From NCBI RefSeq assembly GCF_000331225.1, contig NZ_ANFY01000004.1, forward strand, positions 124,001-188,000: 64,000 nucleotides of DNA, read 5' to 3'. The notes below the pieces were generated by a model. It searched no databases, was not told the origin of the DNA, and saw only the letters and a list, made by a program, of their open reading frames with translations. The DNA comes from Sandarakinorhabdus sp. AAP62. GTDB taxonomy: Bacteria; Pseudomonadota; Alphaproteobacteria; Sphingomonadales; Sphingomonadaceae. The position numbers were made by a program, and so were the translations under genes. Position 1 is the stretch's first letter. Every line of letters starts with the position of its first letter. Below, one piece after another: positions 27,726 through 38,050 of this stretch.

Positions 27726-28292
27726 ATGGCCAAGGCTAAGGTGCTCACCAAGGACGAGGTGCGTCGTGTGCTGCGCATTGCGGAAACAGGCAGTCACGGC
27801 CAGCGTGATAAGCTGGCACTTGCACTCAGCATCATGGGCGGCATGCGTGTCGGTGAAATTGCCGCACTTACCATTGGCGATGTGCGGGGCTTGGATGGCA
27901 GGGCGGTGGACATCATTCACCTCGCCAAACACCAAACCAAGGGCCATCGTTCACGGCGTGTGTTTGTCGGAGACGAGTTGCGCCGGATTTTGAGCATTTT
28001 CTTGGGACACTCAAAGGAATTGCCCGATACGGCGCCCCTGATCGCCAGCTCCCGAACGGGCAAGCATATGTGCACGGTCACGCTGTCGACGAGGCTCAAA
28101 TCCATTTACCGCGCAGCGGGCATAGACACGAGCAGTCACGCAGGGCGCCGCACATTCGCCACGCGGAAGAACGAGCTGGGCATTGGGATGGCCACGATCC
28201 AGCAGCTCATGGGGCATTCCTCGATCCAGACCACGGCGCTGTACTGTCATGTCTCGGATGAGCAGCTCAGGAACGCGGCCAACGCGGGTTGA
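27726..28292 (+). CDS. Short tyrosine recombinase (catalytic domain only)
   Basis: 188 residues, about half the usual length: the N-terminal SAM-like core-binding domain is absent. The catalytic set is complete: Arg in GMRVGEIAAL near 41, Lys region KGHRSRRVF, HAGRRTFAT (HxxR) near 140, GHSS near 160 and the Tyr in TTALYCHV near 171. It could be a functional small recombinase of island type or the 3' remnant of a larger one, but the start is well placed (GGCGGTTTCAATGG). It lies before the defence-like operon. Confidence 0.85.
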   Translation: MAKAKVLTKDEVRRVLRIAETGSHGQRDKLALALSIMGGMRVGEIAALTIGDVRGLDGRAVDIIHLAKHQTKGHRSRRVFVGDELRRILSIFLGHSKELPDTAPLIASSRTGKHMCTVTLSTRLKSIYRAAGIDTSSHAGRRTFATRKNELGIGMATIQQLMGHSSIQTTALYCHVSDEQLRNAANAG

Positions 28293-28413
28293 CACGCCAT
28301 TTCAGTCAAAAATTTTGCTTGCTCTACAAGGAGGCTGTCCAAACTGAAGCTTGATTGCTAGGCTGCTCGGCTACCCACTTGGCAGGGAGCGTAACGAGCA
28401 GGGGTTTTGGGGC

Positions 28414-31400
28414 ATGGCTGCGCTGGAAGCAGTGAAAAATGGCGCAATCGTCAAAGGCATTGTCCCGAATCAGTCCGTTGAGATCGTTTCCGTTGATTGG
28501 ATTGGCGATCAGGCTCTGAACGTAGTTTACCGCGTGCCGGGCGGCTCGGTAGCCGAGACCACTTTGTACCGAGATGACGAATTCCGGCTGACAGTCGAAG
28601 AAGGCGGGCAGGCGTGGTCCCTTGATGCCGATGGCTCTCTGCTGCGACTTGTGACCGAAGCCAATCGCATCAAGTTGGCTCATTACTTCGACCCGTACCT
28701 TGCCATCCACACTAGCCTCGTTGATCCGCTTCCGCACCAGATCACGGCGGTTTATGGCGAGATGCTGCCGCGACAGCCTTTGCGCTTCCTTCTCGCAGAT
28801 GACCCAGGCGCTGGCAAAACGATCATGGCTGGCCTGCTTATCAAAGAGCTGATTGCTCGCAGCGACCTTGAGCGATGCTTGATCGTAGCGCCGGGTAGCC
28901 TCGTCGAGCAGTGGCAAGATGAGCTCGGACAAAAGTTTGGGTTAGAGTTCGATATCCTCAGCCGGGACATGATCGAAACCTCCCGGTCTGGAAATGCCTT
29001 CAACGACCGTAATCGGCTCATCACTCGTTTGGACGTTCTGGCTCGCAACGAGGAGTTGCAGCAGAAGCTGATCAGCTCAAACGAGTGGGATTTGATCATC
29101 TGCGACGAAGCGCATCGCATGTCGGCGTCCTACTTCGGCGGCGATGTTAAGCTCACGAAGCGTTACCAGCTGGGGCAAAACCTCGGTCGCATTTGCCGCC
29201 ACTTGCTGCTCATGTCGGCAACTCCGCACAATGGGAAGGAAGAGGACTTCCAACTCTTCATGGCGCTGCTCGACGGAGATCGGTTCGAAGGGCGGTTCCG
29301 CGATGGCGTGCATTACGCCGATACTGAAGACATGATGCGGAGGCTGACCAAGGAAGAGCTGCTTAAATTTGACGGCACTCCCCTATTCCCTGAACGCAAA
29401 GCCTACACGGTCAAATACGACCTCTCGCCAGACGAGGCAGCTCTCTACACGGCAGTGACGGAGTACGTCCGCACCGAGATGAACCGTGTCCAACGGTTTG
29501 CAGAATCAGATGGCAAGAAGCGCAACAATGTCGGTTTCGCGCTTCAAATCTTGCAGCGTCGATTGGCATCCTCGCCTGCTGCGATTTACCAATCCCTCAA
29601 GCGCCGTCGCGAGCGTCTGGAGAATGAGATTGCAGAAGCGCGGCTGGCTAAGAAGGGGCTGACTTCGCCTATCGGCAAGGTTGAGGTGAACGACGACATC
29701 GTCGGTAACATCGACGAGTACGGTCAAGACGAGATCGACGCATTCGAGGACACGATCTCGGCGGGCGCGACCTCTGCCCAGACCATTGAGCAGCTGGAAC
29801 TTGAAGTCCAAACGCTTAAGGGCTTGGAGAGCATGGCCCTCAATGTCCTGCACTCCGGGCAAGATACGAAGTGGAGCCAGCTCAACCGCATTCTCGACGA
29901 CGAACTCATGGTCGATCCTGACGGGCATCGCCGCAAGCTCATCATCTTCACCGAGCCAAAGGACACACTCCACTACCTGCTTGAGAAGGTTCGCGCTCGG
30001 CTAGGAAAGCCTGAGGCTGTCGATGTGATCCACGGCGGCGTGACCCGCGAGGAACGCCGCAAGGTCGTCGAACGTTTCATGCAAGACAAGGACATGCTGG
30101 TCCTCATCGCCAACGACGCGGCTGGCGAAGGCGTTAACTTGCAACGTGGCCACCTGATGGTGAACTACGATCTTCCTTGGAACCCTAACAAGATAGAACA
30201 GAGGTTTGGTCGTATCCATCGTATCGGCCAGACCGAGGTTTGCCATCTCTGGAACCTTGTCGCAGCGGATACCCGCGAAGGTGAGGTCTACGCCCGCCTT
30301 CTCGAAAAGCTTGAAGCTGCTCGGGAGGCTCTAGGTGGTCGAGTTTACGACGTATTGGGCGAGCTGTTCGAAGGCATCGCCCTGAAAGACCTACTGTTTG
30401 AAGCGATCCAGTATGGTGAGCAGGAAGAGGTTAAGGCCCGTCTGTTCCAAGCCGTCGATGGTGCAGTTGATCAGGACCACTTGCTTCGGTTACTTGAGCG
30501 CAGAGCACTGACCAATGACACGATGCCGCCGTCGCGAGTGCAAGAGCTGCGGATCGAAATGGAGCGAGCTGAAGCCCAGCGCCTTCAGCCCCACCATATC
30601 CAAAGCTTCTTCGTGGAAGCATTCCAGCACCTCGGCGGTCAGATCAAGCGCCGCGAGGAAGGGCGTTGGGAGATTACCCACGTTCCCGTCAGCATCCGAG
30701 AACGCGACAGGCAGATTGGCACTGAAGCGCCGATCCAAAAGAAATATGAACGCATCTGCTTTGAAAAGTCGCGGATCAATCAGCAGCCCGTAGCAGCCTT
30801 CGTCTGTCCCGGACATCCATTGCTGGAAGCGGTCATAAGCCTCATTCGTGAGCAATACGATCACCTGATGAAGCGCGGCGCAGTGATGGTCGACGACACC
30901 GACCCATCAGAGGAAATTTCGGCGCTGTTCCTGCTTGAGCACAGCGTTCAAGATGGCCGTCCGACGGCAACCGGACATGCCCATATCGTTTCCGAGAAGC
31001 TGCAATTTGCCGACATCAACAAGCAGGGGACGGCATCTAACGCGGGTATCGCGCCGCACCTCAATCTGAGAGCGGCCAAACCAGAGGAAATTGCTCTCGT
31101 CGAAGACCTGCTCAATGAACCTTGGCTGCGCAACGATCTGGAAAAGACGGCAGTGCATTTCGCCACTGTCGAGCTGGCCCAGAAGCATGTTGCGGAGGTC
31201 AAGGCCCGCCGTCTGCCCGAGATCGACAAGGTTCAAACTGAGGTTCAGGCCCGCCTCAAGAAGGAAATCAACTACTGGGATGCGCGAGCATTCGAGCTGA
31301 AACAGGAAGAGCGTGCCGGTAAGAAGGTGCGGCTCAGCTGGCAGAATGCTGAGCGGAGAGCGGAAGAGTTGGCGGAAAGGCTCAAGCGGCGCATGGTACT

Positions 31401-31929
31401 GCTAGAGCAAGAGCGTTTTATCTCGTCTCAGCCGCCACGGATTCGTGGTGGGATGGTCGTTATTCCTGCCGGTCTGCTTGCGGAACGTTTAGCAGAGAAG
31501 GGCAATGACCCGTCTAAGGGCAACATGTTTGCCGAAGACCCGCAAGCTCGAAAGATCATCGAAACCCTTGCGATGAATGCCGTCATGGATGCCGAACGTG
31601 CGCTGGGCAATTCTCCGCTGGATGTGTCTGCGCAGAAGGTCGGCTACGATATCCAGTCACTTGATCCCAAGGCAGGTCACTTGCGTTTCATCGAGGTGAA
31701 AGGTCGCATTGATGGGGCAGACACCGTCATGATCACCCGACAAGAGGTGATCACATCGCTGCACGAGCCGGAAAAGTTCATCCTCGCCATTGTGCAGATC
31801 GATAACGGATTTGCGCGAGAGCCTCGCTATCTCCCGGGCGCTCTCGATACCCGCGAACCACCATTCGATCAGAACGCTATCCAGTTTAACATCAATCGCC
31901 TGCTTGAGCGGGCTAAGGCACCAGCATGA
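28414..31929 (+). CDS. RapA/SNF2-type helicase with C-terminal DUF3883 domain
   Basis: 1171 residues from the ATG at 28414; an in-frame extension to 28351 is possible. N-terminal helicase: Walker A region DDPGAGKTIMAGLLI near 129, DEAH near 229 (ICDEAHRM), SATPH, and the second RecA lobe with NDAAGEGVNLQRG and QRFGRIHRIGQ. The C-terminus (about 1040-1140) is a DUF3883 nuclease-like domain (GYDIQSLD, RFIEVKGRI) of the restriction-endonuclease kind. Such helicases (DrmD/DISARM-like and related) work in phage-defence operons. Its stop overlaps the methylase start by four bases (ATGA). Confidence 0.9.
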   Translation: MAALEAVKNGAIVKGIVPNQSVEIVSVDWIGDQALNVVYRVPGGSVAETTLYRDDEFRLTVEEGGQAWSLDADGSLLRLVTEANRIKLAHYFDPYLAIHTSLVDPLPHQITAVYGEMLPRQPLRFLLADDPGAGKTIMAGLLIKELIARSDLERCLIVAPGSLVEQWQDELGQKFGLEFDILSRDMIETSRSGNAFNDRNRLITRLDVLARNEELQQKLISSNEWDLIICDEAHRMSASYFGGDVKLTKRYQLGQNLGRICRHLLLMSATPHNGKEEDFQLFMALLDGDRFEGRFRDGVHYADTEDMMRRLTKEELLKFDGTPLFPERKAYTVKYDLSPDEAALYTAVTEYVRTEMNRVQRFAESDGKKRNNVGFALQILQRRLASSPAAIYQSLKRRRERLENEIAEARLAKKGLTSPIGKVEVNDDIVGNIDEYGQDEIDAFEDTISAGATSAQTIEQLELEVQTLKGLESMALNVLHSGQDTKWSQLNRILDDELMVDPDGHRRKLIIFTEPKDTLHYLLEKVRARLGKPEAVDVIHGGVTREERRKVVERFMQDKDMLVLIANDAAGEGVNLQRGHLMVNYDLPWNPNKIEQRFGRIHRIGQTEVCHLWNLVAADTREGEVYARLLEKLEAAREALGGRVYDVLGELFEGIALKDLLFEAIQYGEQEEVKARLFQAVDGAVDQDHLLRLLERRALTNDTMPPSRVQELRIEMERAEAQRLQPHHIQSFFVEAFQHLGGQIKRREEGRWEITHVPVSIRERDRQIGTEAPIQKKYERICFEKSRINQQPVAAFVCPGHPLLEAVISLIREQYDHLMKRGAVMVDDTDPSEEISALFLLEHSVQDGRPTATGHAHIVSEKLQFADINKQGTASNAGIAPHLNLRAAKPEEIALVEDLLNEPWLRNDLEKTAVHFATVELAQKHVAEVKARRLPEIDKVQTEVQARLKKEINYWDARAFELKQEERAGKKVRLSWQNAERRAEELAERLKRRMVLLEQERFISSQPPRIRGGMVVIPAGLLAERLAEKGNDPSKGNMFAEDPQARKIIETLAMNAVMDAERALGNSPLDVSAQKVGYDIQSLDPKAGHLRFIEVKGRIDGADTVMITRQEVITSLHEPEKFILAIVQIDNGFAREPRYLPGALDTREPPFDQNAIQFNINRLLERAKAPA

Positions 31930-34724
31930 CCACGACCTATAAAAAGAAGCTCATCGAAGTCGCGATTCCGCTGGAAGCCATCAACGCTGCATCAGCACGT
32001 GAGAAATCCATTCGCCACGGCCATCCTTCGACGCTGCATTTGTGGTGGGCGCGGCGTCCCTTGGCAGCTTGTCGGGCGGTGCTATTTGCGCAGTTGGTGG
32101 ATGACCCTTCTGCCCATCCTGAGCAGTTTCCGACGCATGAAGAACAGGAAGCCGAGCGTAAGCGGCTGTTCAAGATCATTGAGGACCTCGTAGTTTGGGA
32201 AAATTCCACCAACGAGGAGGTTTTGGAACGGGCCCGGGCTGAAATCCGCAAGAGCTGTGGTGGTGAATTGCCACCCGTGTATGACCCGTTTTCTGGGGGC
32301 TGCTCAATTCCACTCGAAGCGCAGCGGCTTGGCCTACCTGCTTATGGTTCTGACCTGAATCCCGTCGCCGTGATGATCGGGAAGGCGATGATCGAGATTC
32401 CGCCCAAGTTTAGAGACATGTCGCCGGTTCATCCTGGTGCGAAGGATAGACAGTTCTATCGTAACACCGAGGGGCTGGCGGAAGACATTAAATTCTATGG
32501 CGAGTGGATGCGTGAAAAAGCTTTTGACCGCATCGGGCATCTGTATCCGCCAGTTGACCTCGCTAGTGAATATGGTGGAGGTAAGGCGACAGTGATCGCT
32601 TGGATTTGGGCAAGGACAGTGCCTAGCCCTGACCCAGCATTCTCCGATGTGCAGGTGCCTATTGCATCCAGCTTTTTGCTCAGTTCAAAAGCTAAAAAAG
32701 AAGCGTGGATTGACCCGATTGTTGACCGACAAGCAAAATCAATTGTTTTCCGCATTCGTCAAGGCGGTACAAAGGCCGAAATTGCGGCGGCGAAGGAGGG
32801 GAATAAGGAAGGTCGCGGAGCCAATTTTCGCTGTTTGATGTCTGGCACTGCTATAACGCCAGATTACGTAAAGCGCATGGGACGAGATGGCCGGATGGGG
32901 CAAACGTTGCTTGCCATCGTAGCCGAGGGCAACCGTGGGCGAGCCTATATGGCACCTACTGCAGATCAGGAGGCAATTGCCTTTTCAGAGAAACCTAATT
33001 GGAAACCCGAAACAAGCCTTCCTGACGACCCTCGTAACTTTTGGACTGTGGATTATGGCTTGAAGACTTTTGGCGATCTTTTCACGGACAGGCAATTAGT
33101 AGCATTGAACACGTTTAGTGAACTGGTTCACGAAGTTCGCACGAAGATTGAAGCTGATGCTTTAGCAGCTGGTCGCTCCACAGATGTTGCACCGCTCCGG
33201 GACGGCGGGAAAGGTGCGAAAGCGTATGCTGAGGCAGTGAGCGTCTACTTAGCTTTTGCAGCAGACAAATGTACTGATTATTGGTCCTCGATATGCAGCT
33301 GGCATAGTTCAGGCGAAAAAATGCGTAACACCTTCGGTCGACAGGCCATTCCTATGACTTGGGATTATGCCGAAGCAAATCCATTTTGTTCGTCCTCTGG
33401 CAACTGGACTGCAATGAAGGATTGGGTCTGGAAGGTTGTTGCTGATTTCAATCCAGCACAAAACGGAACTGAGCGCCAAAGTGACGCTCAAACAGTCGAT
33501 TATCCCCCGGAGGTAGTAATATCTACTGATCCTCCATACTATGACAACATTGGCTACGCCGATCTTTCCGACTTCTTTTTTTGCTGGCTAAAGCCGTCTG
33601 TAAAATCCGTTTATCCAGAAATTTTCGGGAGCATCACAACTCCAAAATCGGAAGAGCTTGTGGCCACTCCATACCGCCACGGAAGCAAAGATTCTGCAGA
33701 AGGTTTCTTTCTTGATGGCATGAGAAAAGCCATAACCAATATGGCACGACATTCATCAGATAAATTTCCAGCTACAATTTATTATGCTTTCAAGCAAAGT
33801 GAGGTTGAGAAAGAGGGTATTAGCTCTACTGGTTGGGCCACATTTCTGCAGGCCGTCGTTGAAGCAGGATATGCAGTTGTAGGCACTTGGCCAATGCGCA
33901 CTGAAATGGCGAACAGGATGATCGCCTCGGGGACGAATGCTCTTGCTAATTCGGTTGTGCTAGTATGCCGGAAAAAGAAAGACACAGCGGAAATCGTCAC
34001 TCGCGCCGAATTTATCCGCGCTTTGAAACGTGAACTTCCGCCAGCTATTGCCGAACTTCAAGCAGTCAACATCGCCCCTGCAGACATGCCCCAATCTGCC
34101 ATTGGCCCCGGGATGGGTGTGTTCTCACGCTATAAGGCCGTTCTCGAATCTGATGACAGACCGATGACCGTGAAAACGGCCTTGCAGCTCATCAACCGAG
34201 AACTCATGGAATACCTTGACGGTGTGCAGGGCGAGTTTGACGCCGATACCCGTTTTGCCATCACGTGGTTTGAGCAGAACGGGTTGAATGCGGGCGATTA
34301 TGGCACAGCCAATAACATCGCCACGGCTCGCGGCATCTCCGTCGAGAGTGTGAAGCACGCAGGTATCATAGAAAGCTCTGCGGGTAAGGTTCGTATTCTG
34401 AATCGTGAGGAGCTGGACCCTGACTGGCATCCCAACGAAGACAAGCACATCACGATCTGGGAATGCCTTCAGTACCTCGTGCAGTACCATGAGAACCAAG
34501 GTCTGTCCGATGCCACAGCGATCCTTCTGCAGCAGATCGGCGATAAGGCCGAGGCGGTGAAAGACCTTGCCTACTGCCTTTACGACATCTGCGCGAACAA
34601 GCGGAAGGATGCCAAGGAAGCTACGGCATACAACGCTTTGATTGCGGATTGGACCGAGCTGAGCCGTCTCGCTGCAACGGTGCATGACACCCGCGGTCGT
34701 ACTCAGCTGCGCTTTGATGTTTGA
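31926..34724 (+). CDS. DUF1156 (COG1743-type) adenine-specific DNA methyltransferase
   Basis: 932 residues. The DUF1156 N-terminus is clear: IPLEAINAASAREKSIRHGH then STLHLWWARRPLAACRA. The SAM-binding motif DPFSGGCSIPLEA is near 119 and the catalytic DPPYYDNIGYAD (N6-adenine type) near 535. The separation of about 400 residues between the motifs is normal for this family. It would modify host DNA, protecting it from the operon's effector. Translationally coupled to the helicase; thirteen bases before the DUF499 gene. Base composition in 32.5-34 kb is more AT-rich than its neighbours, as often seen for target-recognition regions. Confidence 0.92.
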   Translation: MTTTYKKKLIEVAIPLEAINAASAREKSIRHGHPSTLHLWWARRPLAACRAVLFAQLVDDPSAHPEQFPTHEEQEAERKRLFKIIEDLVVWENSTNEEVLERARAEIRKSCGGELPPVYDPFSGGCSIPLEAQRLGLPAYGSDLNPVAVMIGKAMIEIPPKFRDMSPVHPGAKDRQFYRNTEGLAEDIKFYGEWMREKAFDRIGHLYPPVDLASEYGGGKATVIAWIWARTVPSPDPAFSDVQVPIASSFLLSSKAKKEAWIDPIVDRQAKSIVFRIRQGGTKAEIAAAKEGNKEGRGANFRCLMSGTAITPDYVKRMGRDGRMGQTLLAIVAEGNRGRAYMAPTADQEAIAFSEKPNWKPETSLPDDPRNFWTVDYGLKTFGDLFTDRQLVALNTFSELVHEVRTKIEADALAAGRSTDVAPLRDGGKGAKAYAEAVSVYLAFAADKCTDYWSSICSWHSSGEKMRNTFGRQAIPMTWDYAEANPFCSSSGNWTAMKDWVWKVVADFNPAQNGTERQSDAQTVDYPPEVVISTDPPYYDNIGYADLSDFFFCWLKPSVKSVYPEIFGSITTPKSEELVATPYRHGSKDSAEGFFLDGMRKAITNMARHSSDKFPATIYYAFKQSEVEKEGISSTGWATFLQAVVEAGYAVVGTWPMRTEMANRMIASGTNALANSVVLVCRKKKDTAEIVTRAEFIRALKRELPPAIAELQAVNIAPADMPQSAIGPGMGVFSRYKAVLESDDRPMTVKTALQLINRELMEYLDGVQGEFDADTRFAITWFEQNGLNAGDYGTANNIATARGISVESVKHAGIIESSAGKVRILNREELDPDWHPNEDKHITIWECLQYLVQYHENQGLSDATAILLQQIGDKAEAVKDLAYCLYDICANKRKDAKEATAYNALIADWTELSRLAATVHDTRGRTQLRFDV

Positions 34725-34737
34725 GGGATAGGGAAGC

Positions 34738-37700
34738 ATGGCCAAGAGCACCCGCCAGTACGTCTTTGAAGGCATGGAACTGCTGCCGGAGGCGCTGATT
34801 CCTTTCGTTGAGAAGCGCCTAGAGAATTCCATTAAGGGTCATTGGCAGCTTGAGGTCGTCCAGCGCATTCAAGGCCTGCGGCCCAACTCAAGTGGCGCTG
34901 TCGGTTGGGATCAGCAGGGCTTGCTGAAGACCATGATGGTGTTCTGGAAGGAAGCGTTTTCGGCGGTTCTCGGCCATCCTGAGCGGTCCTATGTGTCTGA
35001 ACTTCTTGATGTGCGGAACAAGCTCTCGCACAACGAGACGTTCACTTACGACGATGCCGAGCGTGCACTCGATTCCATGCGTCGCCTCATGGAGGCAATC
35101 AGCGCAGGGGAAACTGCTGATCAACTCAGCAAAATGCGCGACACAATCCTGCGGACCAAGTTTTCCGAGCTTCAGCGCAATGAAGAACGGCGCAAGACCC
35201 AGCGTTATGACATTGCGGTGGATACGGTGGCTGGATTGCTGCCGTGGCGAGAGGTCGTCGAGCCACATCAGGACGTTGCGACAGGCGAATTCCAGCAGGC
35301 TGAGTTTGCCGCTGACCTTGCCAAGGTGCACCACGGCAGTGCGCCGTCTGAGTACCGCGATCCGAAGGAGTTCTTCTCGCGCACCTACCTGACCGAAGGC
35401 CTGAGTAGCCTGCTCGTCGGTGCTGCCAAGCGTTTGTCAGGCGGCGGCGGTGATCCGGTTGTCGAACTGCAAACCAACTTTGGCGGCGGCAAGACCCACT
35501 CGATGTTGGCACTGTATCACATGGCCAGTGGCATCAACGTCGATGACCTGTCCGGCTTGGATCAGCTCCTCCGGAACGAAGGCCTGACCGTTCCGTCCAA
35601 GATCAATCGGGCAGTGCTGGTTGGCACCTCGCGTGGTCCTCAAGACGTGATCCATCTCGAAGGTGGCCGCACGATCAATACCACTTGGGGTGAATTGGCG
35701 TACCAGCTCGGTGGCATCGAAGCCTTCGACATGATTGCCGAGCAGGATGCACGTGGCATCGCTCCGGGCTCTAACCAGCTTGAGGCAATCTTCCGCAAGT
35801 TTTCCCCGTCGCTGATCCTGATCGACGAATGGGTTGCTTACCTGCGCCAGATCTATCGAGTTGAAGGCCTCCCGTCTGGCTCGTTCGATGCAAACCTCAG
35901 CTTCGTGCAGTCGCTGACTGAGGCGGTGAAGGCCAGTCCCGGAACGCTGCTGGTGGCATCGCTTCCCGCCTCTCAGATCGAAGTGGGCGGCGAGGGCGGT
36001 CAAGAGGCCTTGGCTCGCCTCAAACAGACGTTCAGCCGCGTGGAATCTTCGTGGCGTCCAGCTTCGCAGGAAGAGAGCTACGAGATCGTTCGTCGGCGTC
36101 TGTTCAAGGAAGTACCGGGTGACAAGTTCCACCACCGGGACAATACGCTGAAGCAGTTCGCCAAGCTGTACCGCGATAGCTCGGACGATTTCCCGCAAGG
36201 GTGCTCGGACGAAGATTATCGGCGTAAGCTTGAGAAGGCCTACCCCATCCATCCCGAGCTGTTCGACCAGTTGTACATGAGCTGGGGCTCGCTCGAAAAA
36301 TTCCAGAAAACTCGCGGTGTTCTGCGGCTCATGGCACAGGTGATCCACGAGCTATGGATCGGCAACGACCCCTCAGTTATGATCATGCCCGGCAGCGTCG
36401 CGATTAGCTCCGCCCGCGTTGAGCCCGAACTGCTACATTATCTCGACACTAGCTGGCAGGCGATCATCGCGGGCGACGTAGATGGCCAAGCCTCGACGCC
36501 GTACCGGATCGATCAGGCCGCACCGAACCTTGCGAAGTGCTCGGCAACCCGCCGCGTGGCCCGTGCTGTGTTCATGGGAACCGCGCCTACCGCCGGGCAA
36601 GAAAACAAGGGTGTAGACGACAAGCGCATCAACCTTGGCGTGGTGCAGCCGGGTGAAAAGCCTGCCATCTTCAGTGACGCCCTGCGCCGCCTGACTAACC
36701 AGGCTAAGTTCATGCACAGCGACCTTGGCCGGTATTGGTATTCCATGTCGGCCAGTCTCAATCGGATTGCTGCTGACAAGGCAGGTCAGATTGAAGAAGC
36801 TTTGGTCCTCGTTGAGATCGACAAGGCGCTTGCATCCTATATCAATGGCTTGGCTGATCGTGGCGACTTTGATGCGATACAGGTTGCCCCAAACAGCTCA
36901 GCTGATGTGCCGGATGAAGCAGGTGGGGTTCGCGCTGTGGTGCTTGGCGTGGCCCATCCTCATTCGGGTCGTGAGGGGTCCGCCGCACAGACAACCGCCA
37001 AGGATATCCTGACCACGAGAGGCAGCACGCCTCGCGTCTACCGAAATATGCTCGTTTTCCTTGCCGCTGAAGAGCGGCAGTTGGACAATCTCAAGCTTGC
37101 GATGCGCTCTTCTCTGGCGTGGTCGGAGATCGTGCGGGAGTCTGATCGCTACAATCTCATCCCAAGCGATGCTGCTCGCGCCAAGGCTAAGCTTTCGGAA
37201 GCAACTGACACCCTGAAGACCCGTCTCAAAGAGGCGTGGTGCTATCTGATCTATCCGTCGCAGGAGAGCGCCCAAGCGGACATCGAGTGGAACTCTGCCA
37301 AGGTTTCTGCGCAAGATGGATTGCTATCGAGGGCTAGTAAGAAGCTCGCTAGCGATGAAGGCTTAATGCCCGAGTTAGGTCCGTCGCGGCTCGACCGGGA
37401 GCTTCAAAAGTACATCTGGAACGGCAAGCCACACCTTGGGCTGGCCGACCTATGGGAGTACCTCAACCGCTACATTTACCTTCCGAGGGTCAAGAACCGC
37501 GCGGTGCTAACCAAGGCGGTCCAAACGGCGGTTAGTCAGATGGTGCCGGGGCCTTTTGCCTATGCAGAACGGTGGAATGAAACCGCAGGCTCCTATGATG
37601 GCCTTGTCATCTCCAGTGCGCCAAACGCTCAGATCGTAATTGACCGGGAGTCTGTCATCATCAAACCCGATGCAGCAGAGGCTGCTCGGGCGAAAGAGAT

Positions 37701-38040
37701 ACAGGATCGCGGTAATGTTGGTGGTGGTGACGGAACCGGACCGTTGCCGGGTCAGGGGCCGGTAGACACTGGTGGGGGTATAACGCCTCCGCAGCCTGTC
37801 CCGGAAAGCAGTCCGAAACGCTTCACGGGCACAGTGATGATCTCTCCCGAGCGACCGGCACGGGACATTCATCAGATTGTCGAAGCCATCGTCGAGCAAC
37901 TGACCACAATCCAAGGTTGTGATGTATCTCTCAGGCTCGAAATCGATGCTGAGGCGCCAAATGGGTTTGACCGTGCAAAAGTGCGCACTTTGCTGGAAAA
38001 TGCGACAACGCTCGGGTTCATCGACAAAAGCATTCGGTGA
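34738..38040 (+). CDS. DUF499 family AAA+ ATPase
   Basis: 1100 residues. The P-loop is NFGGGKTHSM near 247 (GGGKT form typical of DUF499) and the Walker B LILIDEWVAYL near 360. The N-terminal 120 residues are helical (Swt1/HEPN-like appearance, RNKLSHNETF near 96). A Gly/Pro-rich linker (GGGDGTGPLPGQGP and following, about 995-1025) precedes a C-terminal domain. DUF499 ATPases are regular partners of DUF1156 methylases and SNF2 helicases in prokaryotic defence loci. It probably acts as the NTP-driven sensor or loader of the complex; this role is inferred. Confidence 0.9.
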   Translation: MAKSTRQYVFEGMELLPEALIPFVEKRLENSIKGHWQLEVVQRIQGLRPNSSGAVGWDQQGLLKTMMVFWKEAFSAVLGHPERSYVSELLDVRNKLSHNETFTYDDAERALDSMRRLMEAISAGETADQLSKMRDTILRTKFSELQRNEERRKTQRYDIAVDTVAGLLPWREVVEPHQDVATGEFQQAEFAADLAKVHHGSAPSEYRDPKEFFSRTYLTEGLSSLLVGAAKRLSGGGGDPVVELQTNFGGGKTHSMLALYHMASGINVDDLSGLDQLLRNEGLTVPSKINRAVLVGTSRGPQDVIHLEGGRTINTTWGELAYQLGGIEAFDMIAEQDARGIAPGSNQLEAIFRKFSPSLILIDEWVAYLRQIYRVEGLPSGSFDANLSFVQSLTEAVKASPGTLLVASLPASQIEVGGEGGQEALARLKQTFSRVESSWRPASQEESYEIVRRRLFKEVPGDKFHHRDNTLKQFAKLYRDSSDDFPQGCSDEDYRRKLEKAYPIHPELFDQLYMSWGSLEKFQKTRGVLRLMAQVIHELWIGNDPSVMIMPGSVAISSARVEPELLHYLDTSWQAIIAGDVDGQASTPYRIDQAAPNLAKCSATRRVARAVFMGTAPTAGQENKGVDDKRINLGVVQPGEKPAIFSDALRRLTNQAKFMHSDLGRYWYSMSASLNRIAADKAGQIEEALVLVEIDKALASYINGLADRGDFDAIQVAPNSSADVPDEAGGVRAVVLGVAHPHSGREGSAAQTTAKDILTTRGSTPRVYRNMLVFLAAEERQLDNLKLAMRSSLAWSEIVRESDRYNLIPSDAARAKAKLSEATDTLKTRLKEAWCYLIYPSQESAQADIEWNSAKVSAQDGLLSRASKKLASDEGLMPELGPSRLDRELQKYIWNGKPHLGLADLWEYLNRYIYLPRVKNRAVLTKAVQTAVSQMVPGPFAYAERWNETAGSYDGLVISSAPNAQIVIDRESVIIKPDAAEAARAKEIQDRGNVGGGDGTGPLPGQGPVDTGGGITPPQPVPESSPKRFTGTVMISPERPARDIHQIVEAIVEQLTTIQGCDVSLRLEIDAEAPNGFDRAKVRTLLENATTLGFIDKSIR

Positions 38041-38050
38041 TGTTCGATAG

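Noticed and set aside
23290-28018. 14-base direct repeat CTTGGGACACTCAA at 23290 and 28005 as a possible attachment pair
   Set aside because: Several identical 14-mers are expected by chance in 64 kb, and one copy is inside the recombinase coding sequence.
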